64,000 nucleotides of DNA from Melittangium boletus DSM 14713 (lineage in GTDB: Bacteria > Myxococcota > Myxococcia > Myxococcales > Myxococcaceae): positions 7,383,765 to 7,447,764 of the forward strand of contig NZ_CP022163.1 in NCBI RefSeq assembly GCF_002305855.1, read 5' to 3'. Shown one piece after another: positions 41,705 through 51,117 of the stretch (its first letter is position 1; every line of letters begins with the position of its first letter). The notes below the pieces were generated by a model. The model saw only the letters and a list, made by a program, of their open reading frames with translations. It made no database searches and had not been told where the DNA came from. A program made the position numbers and the translations under genes.

Positions 41705-43756
41705 CTATCGATCGCCCGTCCAGATGTTCCCGCCGCCGTCCTTGAACAAGAACGTCTCGGTGGAGACCGGGTCTTTCGAGAACAGGTTTCCGGAGTTGGC
41801 CCGGTGGCCGGTGATGCTCGAGTTCTTGAGGGTGATCGAACCCGTGGTGGCGATTTTCCCGCTGAACGGGCTGGGCGGGGCCTTGTGCGAGTCGTTGGCC
41901 ACCATGCCAAACTCGCCTGATTGGTTCATGACAATATGGACGCCGTCGAACTCGGTGTCCTCGATTCGCTGCCCCTGCGTGGTCTGAACCAGGACCCCGT
42001 AATAGACGGGGTCGATGATATCGATGTCCTTCAAACGGATGCCCTGAAAGCGGATGGGGGAGGACGGCTCGGCCGGAGAGTACGGGTTGGCGGCGAACAA
42101 CCAGACCGCGCCCCACTTTCGCCGCGTGGTTTCGTCTCCCTGCGCTCCGTCGTCGTCGTCCCACCACATGCGGCCTCCGCAGCGCTCGACCGTCATGTTC
42201 TGAAGGGTGGTGAGCCCGGAGAACTCGTGCTGGGGCGCGAACTCGTTATCCACGGTAATGCCCGGATAGCGCAGGGTGTCGTAGACCACCGAGTCCTTGA
42301 TCACGTTGTCGTGGCCGCCGTAAACCGCGAAACCGGCTGCTCGCCAGATCAGGCCCGCGGTGCAGCGCTCAATGATGTTGCCCTGGTTGGGGCCCTCGGG
42401 CTGGTGAACCCAGGGCGTGTCTCCAATGGGCGCCTTGTCCCAGGTAATGGCGGACCACATGGCGAAGGCATCATCCCCGGTGTTTCGCGCCGTGCAGTTC
42501 ACGATCCGCGAGTTGCTGGTTCCGTTGCACAAGTTGATGCCGTCCGCCAGGGTGTTGCGGAACCGGCAGTCCTGCCACAGCAGGTTGTTGCCGCCCTCGA
42601 CCCAGCCACCCACGATCATCCGCTCGATCCACAGCCTCTTGAAGACCGCGTTGTTGTGCATGTAGCGGTCGAAGGCTCGCCCGATCCCGTCGTAGCTGTC
42701 CCACGGCCAGTTGCCGAGATCGGCCGCGTCCTTGTTGTAGCGAGCCGCCCGGTTGCGCCAGGTTCCAAAGATCGCGAAGTCCTGGAAGGTGATGTTGTCG
42801 CCGCTCAGACGGAACCCGAACTCGTAGTTGTAGCCAACCTCCTGCGGGGGAGGAGGCACGAACCGCGTGTACCACATGCCAGCGCCCTGGACGGTCAGAC
42901 CGGCGGGAACGTAGACCTTGGGGAGCGCCGGGCTCACGTGCGACATCACGTAATCGCCAGGCGGCAGGAAGATGCCAGGTTTGCCGCCGTCCACGGCTTC
43001 CTGAAGGGCCCGCACCACCCCCGCTTGGGTGAATTCGCTCACGACGACGTAGCCCGCTGGAGCGGAGAGGGGCTCCGGCACGAGCTCGAGGTCCATGAAG
43101 TCGATGGTGACGGGGAGCTCCGCGGAGGCATCCGGCGAGATGATCTTCACCACATCGCCTGGGTGGATGGTCTCCCTGCCGTCGGTCGCCAGCAGCGCGT
43201 GCGCCTCGTCGTAGATGTGGTGCGCGGAGTTCCAAGGCAGCCGCAGGCCAAAATTCACGTCGCTGGTGCTCGGGTTCTGGGGGAGTTCGTCCACCTGCTG
43301 GCGCGGAAAGGCGTTGTGCGTCTCGGTGTTGTTCGGACCGGTGTAGAGCCAGGCGAAATCCGAGTTCACGGTGAGCGTGGCGACCTTCACGTCATTCACG
43401 TAGACATCCAGATGGGCCTCTTTCTGGTCCGGCACGCTGTAGCGCACCAGGACGGAGTTGGCCTTCACGCGGCTCGTCCACGCGACCGCGTCGGTGGGGC
43501 CATGCAGTGTCACTGCCTTGCGGCCCGATGCCTCGCCGGAGAGCGTGCCTTCCAGCCACGGGCCACGGGTGGTCTGCTCGAGCGTGGCACCACCGGAGGA
43601 AACGCCCGCCTCGGCCTCGTACTCGTCCCAGGGAACGGTGGCGCCCCGGGGGACGGGGGAGTCGCTGGGGTTGTCACCAGGTTTGTCGCTAGGGTTGTCG
43701 CCGCAAGCAGCGAGCAGAAAGCACGCGCAGAGCGACACGAGGCTCGAACGAATCAT
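41705..43756 (-). CDS. Secreted beta-helix glycanase lipoprotein (GH87/mycodextranase-like)
   Basis: 683 residues. Lipoprotein signal LCACFLLAAC, a CBM35-like module (YEAEAGVSSGGATLEQTTRG and AVTLHGPTDAVAWTSRVKAN), then a right-handed beta-helix. The helix includes TVQGAGMWYTRFVPPPP, WRNRAARYNKDAADLGNWPW, LADGINLCNGTSNSRIVNCT and NTGDDAFAMWS. The paired Asp cluster of the last motif recalls GH87 alpha-1,3-glucanases/mycodextranases. It may degrade fungal or bacterial alpha-glucan for a predator. Family assignment is from motif memory. ATG at 43756 with AGGAG. Confidence 0.78.
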   Translation of the reverse strand: MIRSSLVSLCACFLLAACGDNPSDKPGDNPSDSPVPRGATVPWDEYEAEAGVSSGGATLEQTTRGPWLEGTLSGEASGRKAVTLHGPTDAVAWTSRVKANSVLVRYSVPDQKEAHLDVYVNDVKVATLTVNSDFAWLYTGPNNTETHNAFPRQQVDELPQNPSTSDVNFGLRLPWNSAHHIYDEAHALLATDGRETIHPGDVVKIISPDASAELPVTIDFMDLELVPEPLSAPAGYVVVSEFTQAGVVRALQEAVDGGKPGIFLPPGDYVMSHVSPALPKVYVPAGLTVQGAGMWYTRFVPPPPQEVGYNYEFGFRLSGDNITFQDFAIFGTWRNRAARYNKDAADLGNWPWDSYDGIGRAFDRYMHNNAVFKRLWIERMIVGGWVEGGNNLLWQDCRFRNTLADGINLCNGTSNSRIVNCTARNTGDDAFAMWSAITWDKAPIGDTPWVHQPEGPNQGNIIERCTAGLIWRAAGFAVYGGHDNVIKDSVVYDTLRYPGITVDNEFAPQHEFSGLTTLQNMTVERCGGRMWWDDDDGAQGDETTRRKWGAVWLFAANPYSPAEPSSPIRFQGIRLKDIDIIDPVYYGVLVQTTQGQRIEDTEFDGVHIVMNQSGEFGMVANDSHKAPPSPFSGKIATTGSITLKNSSITGHRANSGNLFSKDPVSTETFLFKDGGGNIWTGDR

Positions 43757-44305
43757 CGTTTGCTGGCTCCTCTTCGAGACGTGAAGTTTCAAAGTATAGG
43801 CATCCCCGCGGACGGATGGGCGCAGGTCGGAGGTGGCATTACCTTCCACCGGAATGACACCGGAGGGCGGGCATGTGGCGTAACAGGGCGGTCAAACGGG
43901 CGCGGGGCTGGTGCGCGAAAGGGTGAACACGCCTCCGTCCATGGCGGATGCTCACACCGGGGACATCCCTTTTCCCAATGGGAACCGTGCGAAGTGGGTC
44001 CGTGCTTCGCCCGGGGATGATCCTCACGCGCTCCTGCGCGCGCTCGACTCCCCCCCGTCGAAGGAACCGAGGAAAAAGAAAAAGGACCCTTCGTCGCCAC
44101 GAGACGCGGGCGTGGTGCAACCCCCGCCGGAGGACGCGGGGACCGACCTGGGATGCGGGAACGATGGACGAGGACGGAGGACTCCGAGGACCGGAACCCA
44201 GGCTGGGTTCGGTCCCATGACTCCAGCCCCACTGCTTCCAAAGCGAGAAGCCCAGCAATCCCGAGAGGGTTGCTGGGCTTCTTCATGTCCGTTCTCTTCT
44301 CCTAC
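43757..44305. other. 549-base region with only a doubtful ORF
   Basis: Plus-strand frames run from 43911. One reads GDIPFPNGNRAKWVRASPGD and DAGVVQPPPEDAGTDLG, the style of a myxobacterial low-complexity linker, but it has no start signal and changes character after about 44165. It may be a decayed gene. The region also holds the leader of the glycanase gene and the hairpin at 44248-44280. Confidence 0.35.
44248..44280 (-). terminator. Hairpin terminator after the TRL-like lipoprotein gene
   Basis: Perfect 11-bp arms (44248-44258 and 44270-44280); the loop itself can pair CCC with GGG. It lies 26 bases past the stop of the minus-strand gene at 44306 and could serve both directions. Confidence 0.7.
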
Positions 44306-44839
44306 TTACTTCAGGACCTCTCCGACGTTCACCAGACTGCCGCCCAGTGCGTTCATGTTGCGGTTACGGTCGGCACGATCCTGGCTGACCTCGCCGATGG
44401 TTCGCACGGTGATCGCCTTGCCGCGCACCGTGGCCTTGCGCTTCTTGTAGACGACGATGTTGAGCGAGTCGGTGTCGTGGGCCACCACGAAGATACCGTC
44501 CGTCTTCGGTGCTTTCTTCACCGCGTCCGCCGCCGCGGCGCGCACGAGTGGGTCGCTCACTACGCCGCCCTTGCCCGTGATGGAACCGATGAGCGCGCCC
44601 ACGCCGTCCAGTGCGCCGCCATCCTCGGCGCCCCAGCAGATGAACAGCAACACGCACTCATAGCTCGCCTCTCCGGTGATCTCCGAGCCCCAGTCGAAGC
44701 CAACCTCCTGCGGGCGGTTCCACACGGAGGCGGGCTCCGAGCGGTTGGAGAGGCCCGAGTCCATGTAGGCACGGCCGCTGGTGGCACAGCCCGTGGTGAT
44801 CGCGACGATGAATGCTGCAAGCACGCCCATCCGGAACAT
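44306..44839 (-). CDS. Lipoprotein resembling TRL-like/DUF6567 proteins
   Basis: 177 residues. Lipobox AITTGC at Cys18. The middle GEASYECVLLFICWGAEDGG and the C-terminal half (ADAVKKAPKTDGIFVVAHDT, YKKRKATVRGKAITVRTIG) resemble small envelope lipoproteins of the TRL-like group, in which a GDASI/GEASY segment precedes an alternating beta region. Function is unknown. It is upstream (in transcription) of nothing else in an obvious operon; a terminator follows. Confidence 0.7.
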   Translation of the reverse strand: MFRMGVLAAFIVAITTGCATSGRAYMDSGLSNRSEPASVWNRPQEVGFDWGSEITGEASYECVLLFICWGAEDGGALDGVGALIGSITGKGGVVSDPLVRAAAADAVKKAPKTDGIFVVAHDTDSLNIVVYKKRKATVRGKAITVRTIGEVSQDRADRNRNMNALGGSLVNVGEVLK

Positions 44840-44927
44840 TCTTCACTCCAGGTACAGAGGTGAAAGTTGCGGACGCGCTCCTAGTGCGTTCCCAAGGAGG
44901 AGTCAAAGGACTCGAGACCCGCGCGTC

Positions 44928-45737
44928 CTATGGAACCGCCGGGCGGCGGGCGAACAGCGACACCAGATCCGTCTGGATGCCCACGAGCGCGAAGCCGAAG
45001 TTGGCCCAGTTGGACAGCTCTCGCCGCGTCACGTCCGCTCCGCCGCCGAGCCATCGCAGGCGCGCGTAGGCAGTCACGCCGCCCTGGGCGTCCAGCGGAA
45101 GGCCGAGCGTCAGTGCGAGATCGTAGATGCCGCCCGTGGTGTTCCCCACGAGCCCGAAGGTGGACAGGGCATCGGCCTCCAGGCCCGCCCAGACCCGCGA
45201 GGGCAGCGTGTAGCGCAGCCGCGTCTTCACCGCGCCCACCACGCCGATGTCGCTCTCCTGGGCCTGGCGCGTCCCGTCCACGCCACTCAGGCCCACCAGG
45301 GCATTGCGGATCTGCACGCTCGCGCCGATGTCCCAGCGGAAGCGCTCCCCGTCGACGAGCCGGTAGAGATAGCTGGCCCGGTAGCCGTCGAAGAGGTAGC
45401 GGTGGTCCACCACCGAGCCCGCGGGGAACACCGTGCCGCGAAAATCGATGTCCCGGGACAACGTGGCGCGCGTGGAGACCTCGAAGGGGGCGTACAGCAG
45501 GATGAGTCCATGGCGCTCGCCCAGCCGTGCCTCCAGGGATGCGCGCCAGGTCCGGTACAGCGTGGCGTCCTGATGGAAGTCCCCGGCCGAGTAGGGGGTC
45601 CCCGTGGGGCCATAGCGGCCATCGTTCTGGAAGATGGCGGCGGGTCCCGTTTCGTATTCGGCGAGAAGGCCTTGGAGCGGACTGTCGGCGAGGGCGGGGG
45701 AGGCGAGCAGGAGGGCGGCGAGCAGGAGGGAGCGCAT
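44928..45737 (-). CDS. Outer-membrane beta-barrel protein
   Basis: 269 residues. Signal peptide LLLAALLLASPALA. Alternating strands with aromatic belts (LYRTWRASLEARLGERHGLI, DIGASVQIRNALVGLSG, AVKTRLRYTLPSRVWAGLEA, GVTAYARLRWLGG) suggest an 8-12 strand barrel. No family recognised. It lies about 90 bases upstream of the lipoprotein at 44839 on the same strand and 25 bases after the AraC gene, so may be part of a loose operon. Confidence 0.72.
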   Translation of the reverse strand: MRSLLLAALLLASPALADSPLQGLLAEYETGPAAIFQNDGRYGPTGTPYSAGDFHQDATLYRTWRASLEARLGERHGLILLYAPFEVSTRATLSRDIDFRGTVFPAGSVVDHRYLFDGYRASYLYRLVDGERFRWDIGASVQIRNALVGLSGVDGTRQAQESDIGVVGAVKTRLRYTLPSRVWAGLEADALSTFGLVGNTTGGIYDLALTLGLPLDAQGGVTAYARLRWLGGGADVTRRELSNWANFGFALVGIQTDLVSLFARRPAVP

Positions 45738-45762
45738 GGTGGGCTCTCGGATGCGGAGGGCC

Positions 45763-46695
45763 TCACCGGGTTCCTCGGATTTCCACGATGCCAGGTCCGG
45801 CGAGGCGGTGTTGCTCGCGCCAGGCCCGGGGGGTCATTCCGTGGGTGCGCCGGAAGGTGCGGATGAAATGGGTGACGTCGGCGTAGCCCACCTGGCTGGC
45901 GATGCTCTCGATGCTGGCTCCCGTTTCCATCAGGCGCCGCCGGGCCTCGGCCATGCGATGCTCGCGCAGCCAGTCACCCACCGTCAGACCCGTCTCCCGG
46001 CGGACCGCGTTGGCCAGATGAGAGGGTGTGCACCCCACCGCCGCCGCGACGTCCTGGAGCGACAGGGGTTGCAAGCAGTGCGCCTCGATGAAGGCGAGCG
46101 CATCGTGCACGAGTCCGCCGATCATGGCCGGCGCCAGGGGCGCGTGCTCCTGCAACTCGCGCAGCAGCTCGGTGATGAACAAGACGAACCATGCGTGCGC
46201 GGCGTTCTCCATGCCCCACCGGGCGGCTCCCAGCTCGGCATCCAGCTCGGCCACCCGATGGAGGATCCGGCTCCATCGGGGCTGCTCGGGCCGCAGCCGG
46301 AGCAGTCCCCGGACAAAGAGGCTCCGCGTCGGAGCGGGCTTCGCTCCTCCTGTCTTTCCAGGCGGTTCTGGCAACCACTCTGGTCCAAGCGAGCGGAGCA
46401 GCAGGGGATCGAAGCACACGATCCACCCATCGAGGTTGCTCACATCGAGGGGCTGGTGCTCCACGCCCGCGGGGACGAGGTGGATGTCCCCCGCCTGGAG
46501 CTCGACCTGCTCCAAGTGTCTGCCTCGCCCCCTTCCCATCGTCAGCACGAAGACCATGAAGAAGGTCGAGATGAGCGGCCCGGGCGGAAGTTGGGGCTTG
46601 AGTTCTCGCATGCGAATGACACGCAAGGGCAGGTTCCCGGTCCCCAGCGCGTCGAGGGTGAGAACGTGGGGAGGTTGTTGACGAGCGCGGTGCAT
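45763..46695 (-). CDS. AraC-family transcriptional regulator
   Basis: 310 residues. N-terminal cupin domain (QVELQAGDIHLVPAGVEHQP) and C-terminal double helix-turn-helix: LSLQDVAAAVGCTPSHLANA and GASIESIASQVGYADVTHFI, then RTFRRTHGMTPRAWREQH. The ATG at 46695 gives a full cupin. It is divergent from a phytanoyl-CoA dioxygenase-family gene 123 bases away, a likely target, and upstream of the barrel gene. Confidence 0.9.
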   Translation of the reverse strand: MHRARQQPPHVLTLDALGTGNLPLRVIRMRELKPQLPPGPLISTFFMVFVLTMGRGRGRHLEQVELQAGDIHLVPAGVEHQPLDVSNLDGWIVCFDPLLLRSLGPEWLPEPPGKTGGAKPAPTRSLFVRGLLRLRPEQPRWSRILHRVAELDAELGAARWGMENAAHAWFVLFITELLRELQEHAPLAPAMIGGLVHDALAFIEAHCLQPLSLQDVAAAVGCTPSHLANAVRRETGLTVGDWLREHRMAEARRRLMETGASIESIASQVGYADVTHFIRTFRRTHGMTPRAWREQHRLAGPGIVEIRGTR

Positions 46696-46818
46696 GAGAG
46701 AGGCCTGGGCCCGTGCACGAGGGCCTACCTCGTGCCTGGACAAAGGAGACCAGGATGTCATCAATCGCGTGGACCGGGTGATGGATCCGGGCCCCCGAGG
46801 ATGGGTAGTCTTCCGGGG

Positions 46819-47592
46819 ATGACCGCACTCGATGACTCGCAGGTGAGGCGCTTCGTGGAGGACGGCTTCCTCCGGCTCGATCAGGTCTTCCCCCGGGAGA
46901 TCGCGCAGCAGGGCCGCGAGGTGTTGTGGCGGGACCTGGGCTGTGATCCGAATGATCCCGCCACCTGGACGAAGCCCGTCATCCGGCTCGGGGGGTACGC
47001 GCAGGAGCCCTTCCGGCGGGCGGTGAACATGCCCCTGTTGCATGCCGCCTTCGATCAACTCGTGGGCGAGGGGAACTGGAAACCAGGACAGGGTCTGGGC
47101 ACTTTTCCCGTCCGATTTCCCAGCACGGAGGACCCGGGGGATGCCGGTTGGCACGCCGATGCGAGCTTCGCGGGAGAGGATGGTTCCTGGCGGCTGAACG
47201 TGACGTCGAAGGGGCGGGCCTTGTTGATGCTCTTCCTCTTCTCCGACGTGGGCGAGGACGATGCGCCGACCCGCATCCGGGTGGGCTCCCACCTGGACGT
47301 GCCTCGCGTGCTCGAGCCCGCCGGAGAGCAGGGCATGTCGTTCCTGGAACTGGCGGCGCACCTGGGACCGACGGAGGCACGGCCGCTGGCGTTCGCGACG
47401 GGCGCGGCGGGTACGGTCTATCTCTGCCACCCCTTCCTCATTCACGCCGCCCAGCCGCATCGCGGGCGCACGCCCCGCTTCTTGGCCCAGCCCCCGCTCT
47501 ACCCGGCGCGTCCGTACCAGCTCCACCGCGACGATGGGCGCTACTCCCCGGTGGAGCAGGCGATCCGTCTGGGATTGGAGTTGGCCCGGTAG
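46819..47592 (+). CDS. Phytanoyl-CoA dioxygenase (PhyH)-family protein
   Basis: 257 residues. The iron ligands are placed at His and Asp of AGWHADASF (near residue 112) and the distal His in FLIHAAQPHRGRTPR, with the Arg binding 2-oxoglutarate. This is the Fe(II)/2OG PhyH fold. Its start MTALDDSQVRRFVEDGFLRL is typical. Substrate unknown. Divergent from the AraC regulator. An alternative ATG is at 46801. Confidence 0.85.
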   Translation: MTALDDSQVRRFVEDGFLRLDQVFPREIAQQGREVLWRDLGCDPNDPATWTKPVIRLGGYAQEPFRRAVNMPLLHAAFDQLVGEGNWKPGQGLGTFPVRFPSTEDPGDAGWHADASFAGEDGSWRLNVTSKGRALLMLFLFSDVGEDDAPTRIRVGSHLDVPRVLEPAGEQGMSFLELAAHLGPTEARPLAFATGAAGTVYLCHPFLIHAAQPHRGRTPRFLAQPPLYPARPYQLHRDDGRYSPVEQAIRLGLELAR

Positions 47593-47614
47593 GACGCGTT
47601 AGGCCTACGCGTCC
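47592..47614 (+). terminator. Hairpin at the end of the PhyH gene
   Basis: Arms 47592-47599 and 47607-47614 are perfect complements around a 7-base loop, touching the stop codon. Likely a weak terminator or processing hairpin. Confidence 0.4.
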
Positions 47615-47640
47615 ACTCAGAGCGCATGGCTGTCTGTCGG

Positions 47641-47672
47641 AGCGGAAGGCGCCGTGCGGGCCGCCTTCCGCT
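47641..47672. terminator. Bidirectional terminator between PhyH and chitinase genes
   Basis: Perfect 11-bp stem (47641-47651 with 47662-47672) and a 10-base loop lie just before the chitinase stop (minus) and after the PhyH stop (plus). Confidence 0.7.
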
Positions 47673-47680
47673 CGAAGCGC

Positions 47681-49549
47681 CTACTTCAACGAGTCCAGGT
47701 AGGGCCGGTGGCTGTTGGTGAACTCGAAGTTCGCGAACGCGTCCCAGTTCACCGACCAGGACATCAGGCCGCGGAAGCTCTTGTTGTTGGCCACGTTGCT
47801 GCGCACGGAGTAGCTGCTGATGGGAATGCCCTTCACCAGCGCGTTGACGGCCTTCTGCACCTCGGCGGGCGTCGTGTAGCCGCCGCCCGCGTTGCCGTTG
47901 GCGGGCAGGCCGATAACCACCTGATCCGGACGGAGCGCGGGGAAGACGTTGCTCGCGTTGCGCGCCACGGGGAAGCCCGTGAGCAGCATGTCCGTCATGG
48001 CCACGTGGAAGTCCGCGGTCCCCATGTTGTGGTACTGGTCGTCCAGACCCATGATGGGGCCCGAGTTGTAGTCCTGCACCTGCAGCCAGTTGAGGATGTC
48101 GCGCGTGGCGTAGAGCACGGGCAGGTACGCGCCGGCGCGGCTGTCACAGCCCGAGCAGCTGCCGCCGTAGAACGAGTAGCCGAGCTGCACGAAGAACGTC
48201 TCCGGCGCCATGGTGAGCATGAACTTCGTGCCGAAGGCATTGCGCAGGCTGCGGATGGCGGAGATGAGGTTGACCACCACGGGCGTCTTCGGGTTCTTGA
48301 AGTCCGAGTCCCCCGCGTTGAGCGACAGCGAGTGGCCCTCGAAGTCGATGTCCATGCCATCGAAGCCGTACGTCTCGATGATGGAGCGCATCGAGCTCAC
48401 GAAGGCGTCGCGGGCGGCCGTGGTCTCCAGCCGCACCTGGCCGTTGGCGCCACCGATGGAGATGATCACCTTCTTGCCCAGGCCGTGCAGGTAGGCCACG
48501 TCCGCCTTGAAGTCCGCCACCGAGGTGCCGTAGGGCGTGAAGCCGATGGTGCCGCCGGTCGCGCCGCCGGTCGGCTCGGCGAAGGAGACGTTGATGACGT
48601 CCCACTTGGTCGACACGTTGCGCAGCCGGATGAAGCCCGAGCCGTTGTCGAAGTTGTGCCAGTAGCCCACGAGGATCTTGCTGGGCACGTCACTGGAGGG
48701 CGCCGTCGACGTCCGGGCGCTCACGGCGCTGCTCGCCGCGGAGCGGTTGCCCGCGCCATCCCTCGCCTTGACGGTGAAGGAGTACGCCGTGTCGGCCGCC
48801 AGGCCGGACACCGTCACGCTCGTGGCGCCGGTGGTGCTCGCCGCCACCGTCGAGGAGCCGTTGGTGAAGACCTCGTAGCCCGCCACGGCCACGTTGTCCG
48901 AGGAGGCGTTCCACGCGAGCGACACGCTGCTGCTCGTCACGCCCGTGCTGCGCGGACTCGCCGGCACCGAGGGCGCCTGCGTGTCGTTGCTCTGCGGGTT
49001 GGTGGTGGTGCTGAACGCGGAGCTCGCCGCGGAGCGGTTGCCCGCCGCGTCCCGCGCCTTCACCGTGAACGTGTAGTTCGTGTTGGCCTGCAGGCCGGAC
49101 ACCGTCACGCTCGTGGCGCCGGTGGTGCTCGCCGCCACCGTCGAGGAGCCGTTGGTGAAGACCTCGTAGCCCGTCACGGCCACGTTGTCCGTGGAGGCGT
49201 TCCACGCGAGCGACACGCTGTTGCTCGTCTTGCTCGGGGAGTTGACGCCCGTGGGCGCGGAGGGGGGCTGCACGTCCGTGGGGGGCGGCTCGACGATTCC
49301 CCCTTCCTGCCACAGCGCGGCGACGTTGGGCGGCTCCCAGCCCACCAGGGACGTGTGTGCCTGACGGCAGGAGTACGCCTTGCTGGAGTAGGTCACGACA
49401 TCGCTCACGGCGTACTGGGTATTCGGGGCCCAGGCGCCGCGATTCGCGGCCTCGGCCAGGGCGGGCATCAGCCCCAGCAGCAGGACGGCGATGGCCAACA
49501 AAAACCCTGATCGGGGTGCTGCTTTTCGGGGGGAGACGAACATGCCCAT
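47681..49549 (-). CDS. Secreted GH18 chitinase with CBM5/12 and two Fn3 domains
   Basis: 622 residues. Signal peptide to EAANR, then a CBM5/12-like chitin-binding module (WAPNTQYAVSDVVTYSSKAY, WEPPNVAALW) and two fibronectin type III domains (near residues 95-180 and 190-275). A GH18 barrel follows, with FDGMDIDFEG holding the proton donor Glu404. ILVGYWHNFDNGSGFIRLRN starts the catalytic domain and MSWSVNWDAF ends it. It should hydrolyse chitin outside the cell. The Fn3 domains are nearly identical in DNA. ATG at 49549 is preceded by GAGGAGC. Confidence 0.93.
   Translation of the reverse strand: MGMFVSPRKAAPRSGFLLAIAVLLLGLMPALAEAANRGAWAPNTQYAVSDVVTYSSKAYSCRQAHTSLVGWEPPNVAALWQEGGIVEPPPTDVQPPSAPTGVNSPSKTSNSVSLAWNASTDNVAVTGYEVFTNGSSTVAASTTGATSVTVSGLQANTNYTFTVKARDAAGNRSAASSAFSTTTNPQSNDTQAPSVPASPRSTGVTSSSVSLAWNASSDNVAVAGYEVFTNGSSTVAASTTGATSVTVSGLAADTAYSFTVKARDGAGNRSAASSAVSARTSTAPSSDVPSKILVGYWHNFDNGSGFIRLRNVSTKWDVINVSFAEPTGGATGGTIGFTPYGTSVADFKADVAYLHGLGKKVIISIGGANGQVRLETTAARDAFVSSMRSIIETYGFDGMDIDFEGHSLSLNAGDSDFKNPKTPVVVNLISAIRSLRNAFGTKFMLTMAPETFFVQLGYSFYGGSCSGCDSRAGAYLPVLYATRDILNWLQVQDYNSGPIMGLDDQYHNMGTADFHVAMTDMLLTGFPVARNASNVFPALRPDQVVIGLPANGNAGGGYTTPAEVQKAVNALVKGIPISSYSVRSNVANNKSFRGLMSWSVNWDAFANFEFTNSHRPYLDSLK
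48801..48938 (-). repeat. Direct repeat coding the second Fn3 domain core
   Basis: About 138 bases almost identical to 49092-49229; only a few scattered changes are seen. It marks a recent domain duplication in the chitinase. Confidence 0.85.
49092..49229 (-). repeat. Direct repeat coding the first Fn3 domain core
   Basis: Partner of 48801-48938 at an offset of 291 bases. Confidence 0.85.
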
Positions 49550-49615
49550 GCTCCTCGGAGTGAATTCGGGGAGAGGCTCGCGCCCATTTTTTCGGGTTAA
49601 TCCCCGGAGACGGCT

Positions 49616-50734
49616 CTACCGGGCGTTGGGCAGGGTCTCGAAGGGCCAGGGCCGTTGTTCGGCCGGAGCCTTCGGGGCGAGCCACCGGTCCGCCAGCCGT
49701 TGCGCGATCCGCCAGGGCTCGCCCCCCGCGCGGTTCGTCAGGACGATGACCGTGAGCCGCTGCTCCGGGTACTTCACGAGGGCGTTGGTGAAGCCACACG
49801 TTTCGCCGTGGTGGGACAGGCGAGGGCGTCCCTCGTCCTCGTCCACGAACCAGCCGAAGCCATAGGGGGAGCGGGTGCCATCGGGCAGGGGGGGCGCGGT
49901 CCAGGCGAGGCGTTGGGTGTCGGCGCCCACCAGGGTGTGGGCGTCCAGGGCTCGGTCCCAGGCCACCAGCTCGGCCACGGACGAGTAGATGCCACCGTCT
50001 CCCAGCACGGCGCTGGTGGGGCTCTGGTCGCGGGGGCGGAAGCCGTCCGCTCCGGCCACGTACCCGTAGGCGCGCCGGGCCACCGTGGAGCGGCCTTCCT
50101 CGTGCGCCACCGTGGCGCGCATCCCGAGCGGTGCGAAGACGCGCTCGTGCAGGAAGCGGGCGAAGGGCATGCCGCTCACCTGTTCCACCACGAGCGACAG
50201 CACCGCGTAGCCCGAGTTGCTGTAGCGCACCGCCGTCCCGGGCGGGAAGTACGTGCCCTGGGCGCGCGCGAGCAGCCCGAGCACATCCCGATCCTTCACC
50301 TGTTCGGTCTGGGTGTCCGGGACGAAGGCCTCGTAGTCCCAGATGCCCGAGGTGTGCTGGAGCAGATGCCGGATGCGGACCTCGCCCAGGGTGGGTGGGA
50401 AGCCCGGGAGCACGTCCACCACGCGGTCGTCGTCATGGAGCCGGCCTTCCTCGATCAGCAGCAGGATGGCCATGGCGGTGAACTGTTTGCTGAGCGAGGC
50501 GAGCCGGTACTGCGTCTCCGGCATGGCGGGCGTGCGCGAGGGCAGGTCCGCGAGGCCCGAGGCGTGCTCGAACACGACACGCCCCTCGTGAATCACGATG
50601 GCGCTGGCCCCGGGTGCCTCCGGGTTCTCGTAGTCGGAGAGGAGTTCGCGGGCGGAGGAGCCGGCCGCGCAGCCCGCGTTCATGGTGGCGAGGATGAGGA
50701 CACGAAGGGAGAGCGAAAGGGCACGTGGGGTCAT
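49616..50734 (-). CDS. Serine beta-lactamase-like/D-alanyl carboxypeptidase family lipoprotein
   Basis: 372 residues. Lipobox NAGC at Cys22. Catalytic SxxK is Ser80-Leu-Ser-Lys83 in YRLASLSKQFT, the YxN motif is in VRYSNSGYAV, and HHGET takes the place of the KTG box, as in class C-related esterases and peptidases. Not a proven antibiotic-resistance enzyme; this family includes esterases and D-amino peptidases. It is divergent from the small secreted gene at 50893. Confidence 0.85.
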   Translation of the reverse strand: MTPRALSLSLRVLILATMNAGCAAGSSARELLSDYENPEAPGASAIVIHEGRVVFEHASGLADLPSRTPAMPETQYRLASLSKQFTAMAILLLIEEGRLHDDDRVVDVLPGFPPTLGEVRIRHLLQHTSGIWDYEAFVPDTQTEQVKDRDVLGLLARAQGTYFPPGTAVRYSNSGYAVLSLVVEQVSGMPFARFLHERVFAPLGMRATVAHEEGRSTVARRAYGYVAGADGFRPRDQSPTSAVLGDGGIYSSVAELVAWDRALDAHTLVGADTQRLAWTAPPLPDGTRSPYGFGWFVDEDEGRPRLSHHGETCGFTNALVKYPEQRLTVIVLTNRAGGEPWRIAQRLADRWLAPKAPAEQRPWPFETLPNAR

Positions 50735-50892
50735 GGGTCAAAACAAGACAGTTGAATTAGGTGTCTACTGGGGGTGGAGAATGTTCACGCCGAGACAGGT
50801 AAAACAGACGTTGAGGAAAAGCCGGTTGATCTGCTTGTCGAGATAATCGTCTTCTACCTCGCGCTGGACCGCTCAACCTGAAAGGACCCCCC

Positions 50893-51117
50893 ATGAAGCG
50901 TTTGTTGACCGTTGCTCTCCTTTGTGGTGCCGCCACTGCGTTCGCCGCCGACAAGCCCGCGCCGAAGACCGCGCCGAAGGCTGAACCCAAGGCCGAGACG
51001 AAGACCATGCCCGCGGAAGCGAAGGACTTGAAGGTCGAGGAGCCGGATCAGAAGGATCCGAAGAACAAGGAAGTGGATACGAAGGCGCAGGGGGAGGTGA
51101 AGAAGGATTCGTTCTGA
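50893..51117 (+). CDS. Small secreted Lys/Glu/Pro-rich protein
   Basis: 74 residues. Signal peptide MKRLLTVALLCGAATAFAAD, then a tail of Lys, Glu, Pro and Ala repeats (KTAPKAEPKAETKTMPAEAK) ending in EVKKDSF. GAAAGGA lies 6 bases before the ATG. No homologue is recognised. Low-complexity, probably intrinsically disordered and periplasmic. It begins a short run of two secreted genes before lgt. Confidence 0.65.
   Translation: MKRLLTVALLCGAATAFAADKPAPKTAPKAEPKAETKTMPAEAKDLKVEEPDQKDPKNKEVDTKAQGEVKKDSF

Noticed and set aside
43911..44450. 179-residue plus-strand ORF
   Set aside because: No start signal, and its second half runs through a terminator hairpin and antisense to the TRL-like lipoprotein gene; kept only as a doubtful remnant.
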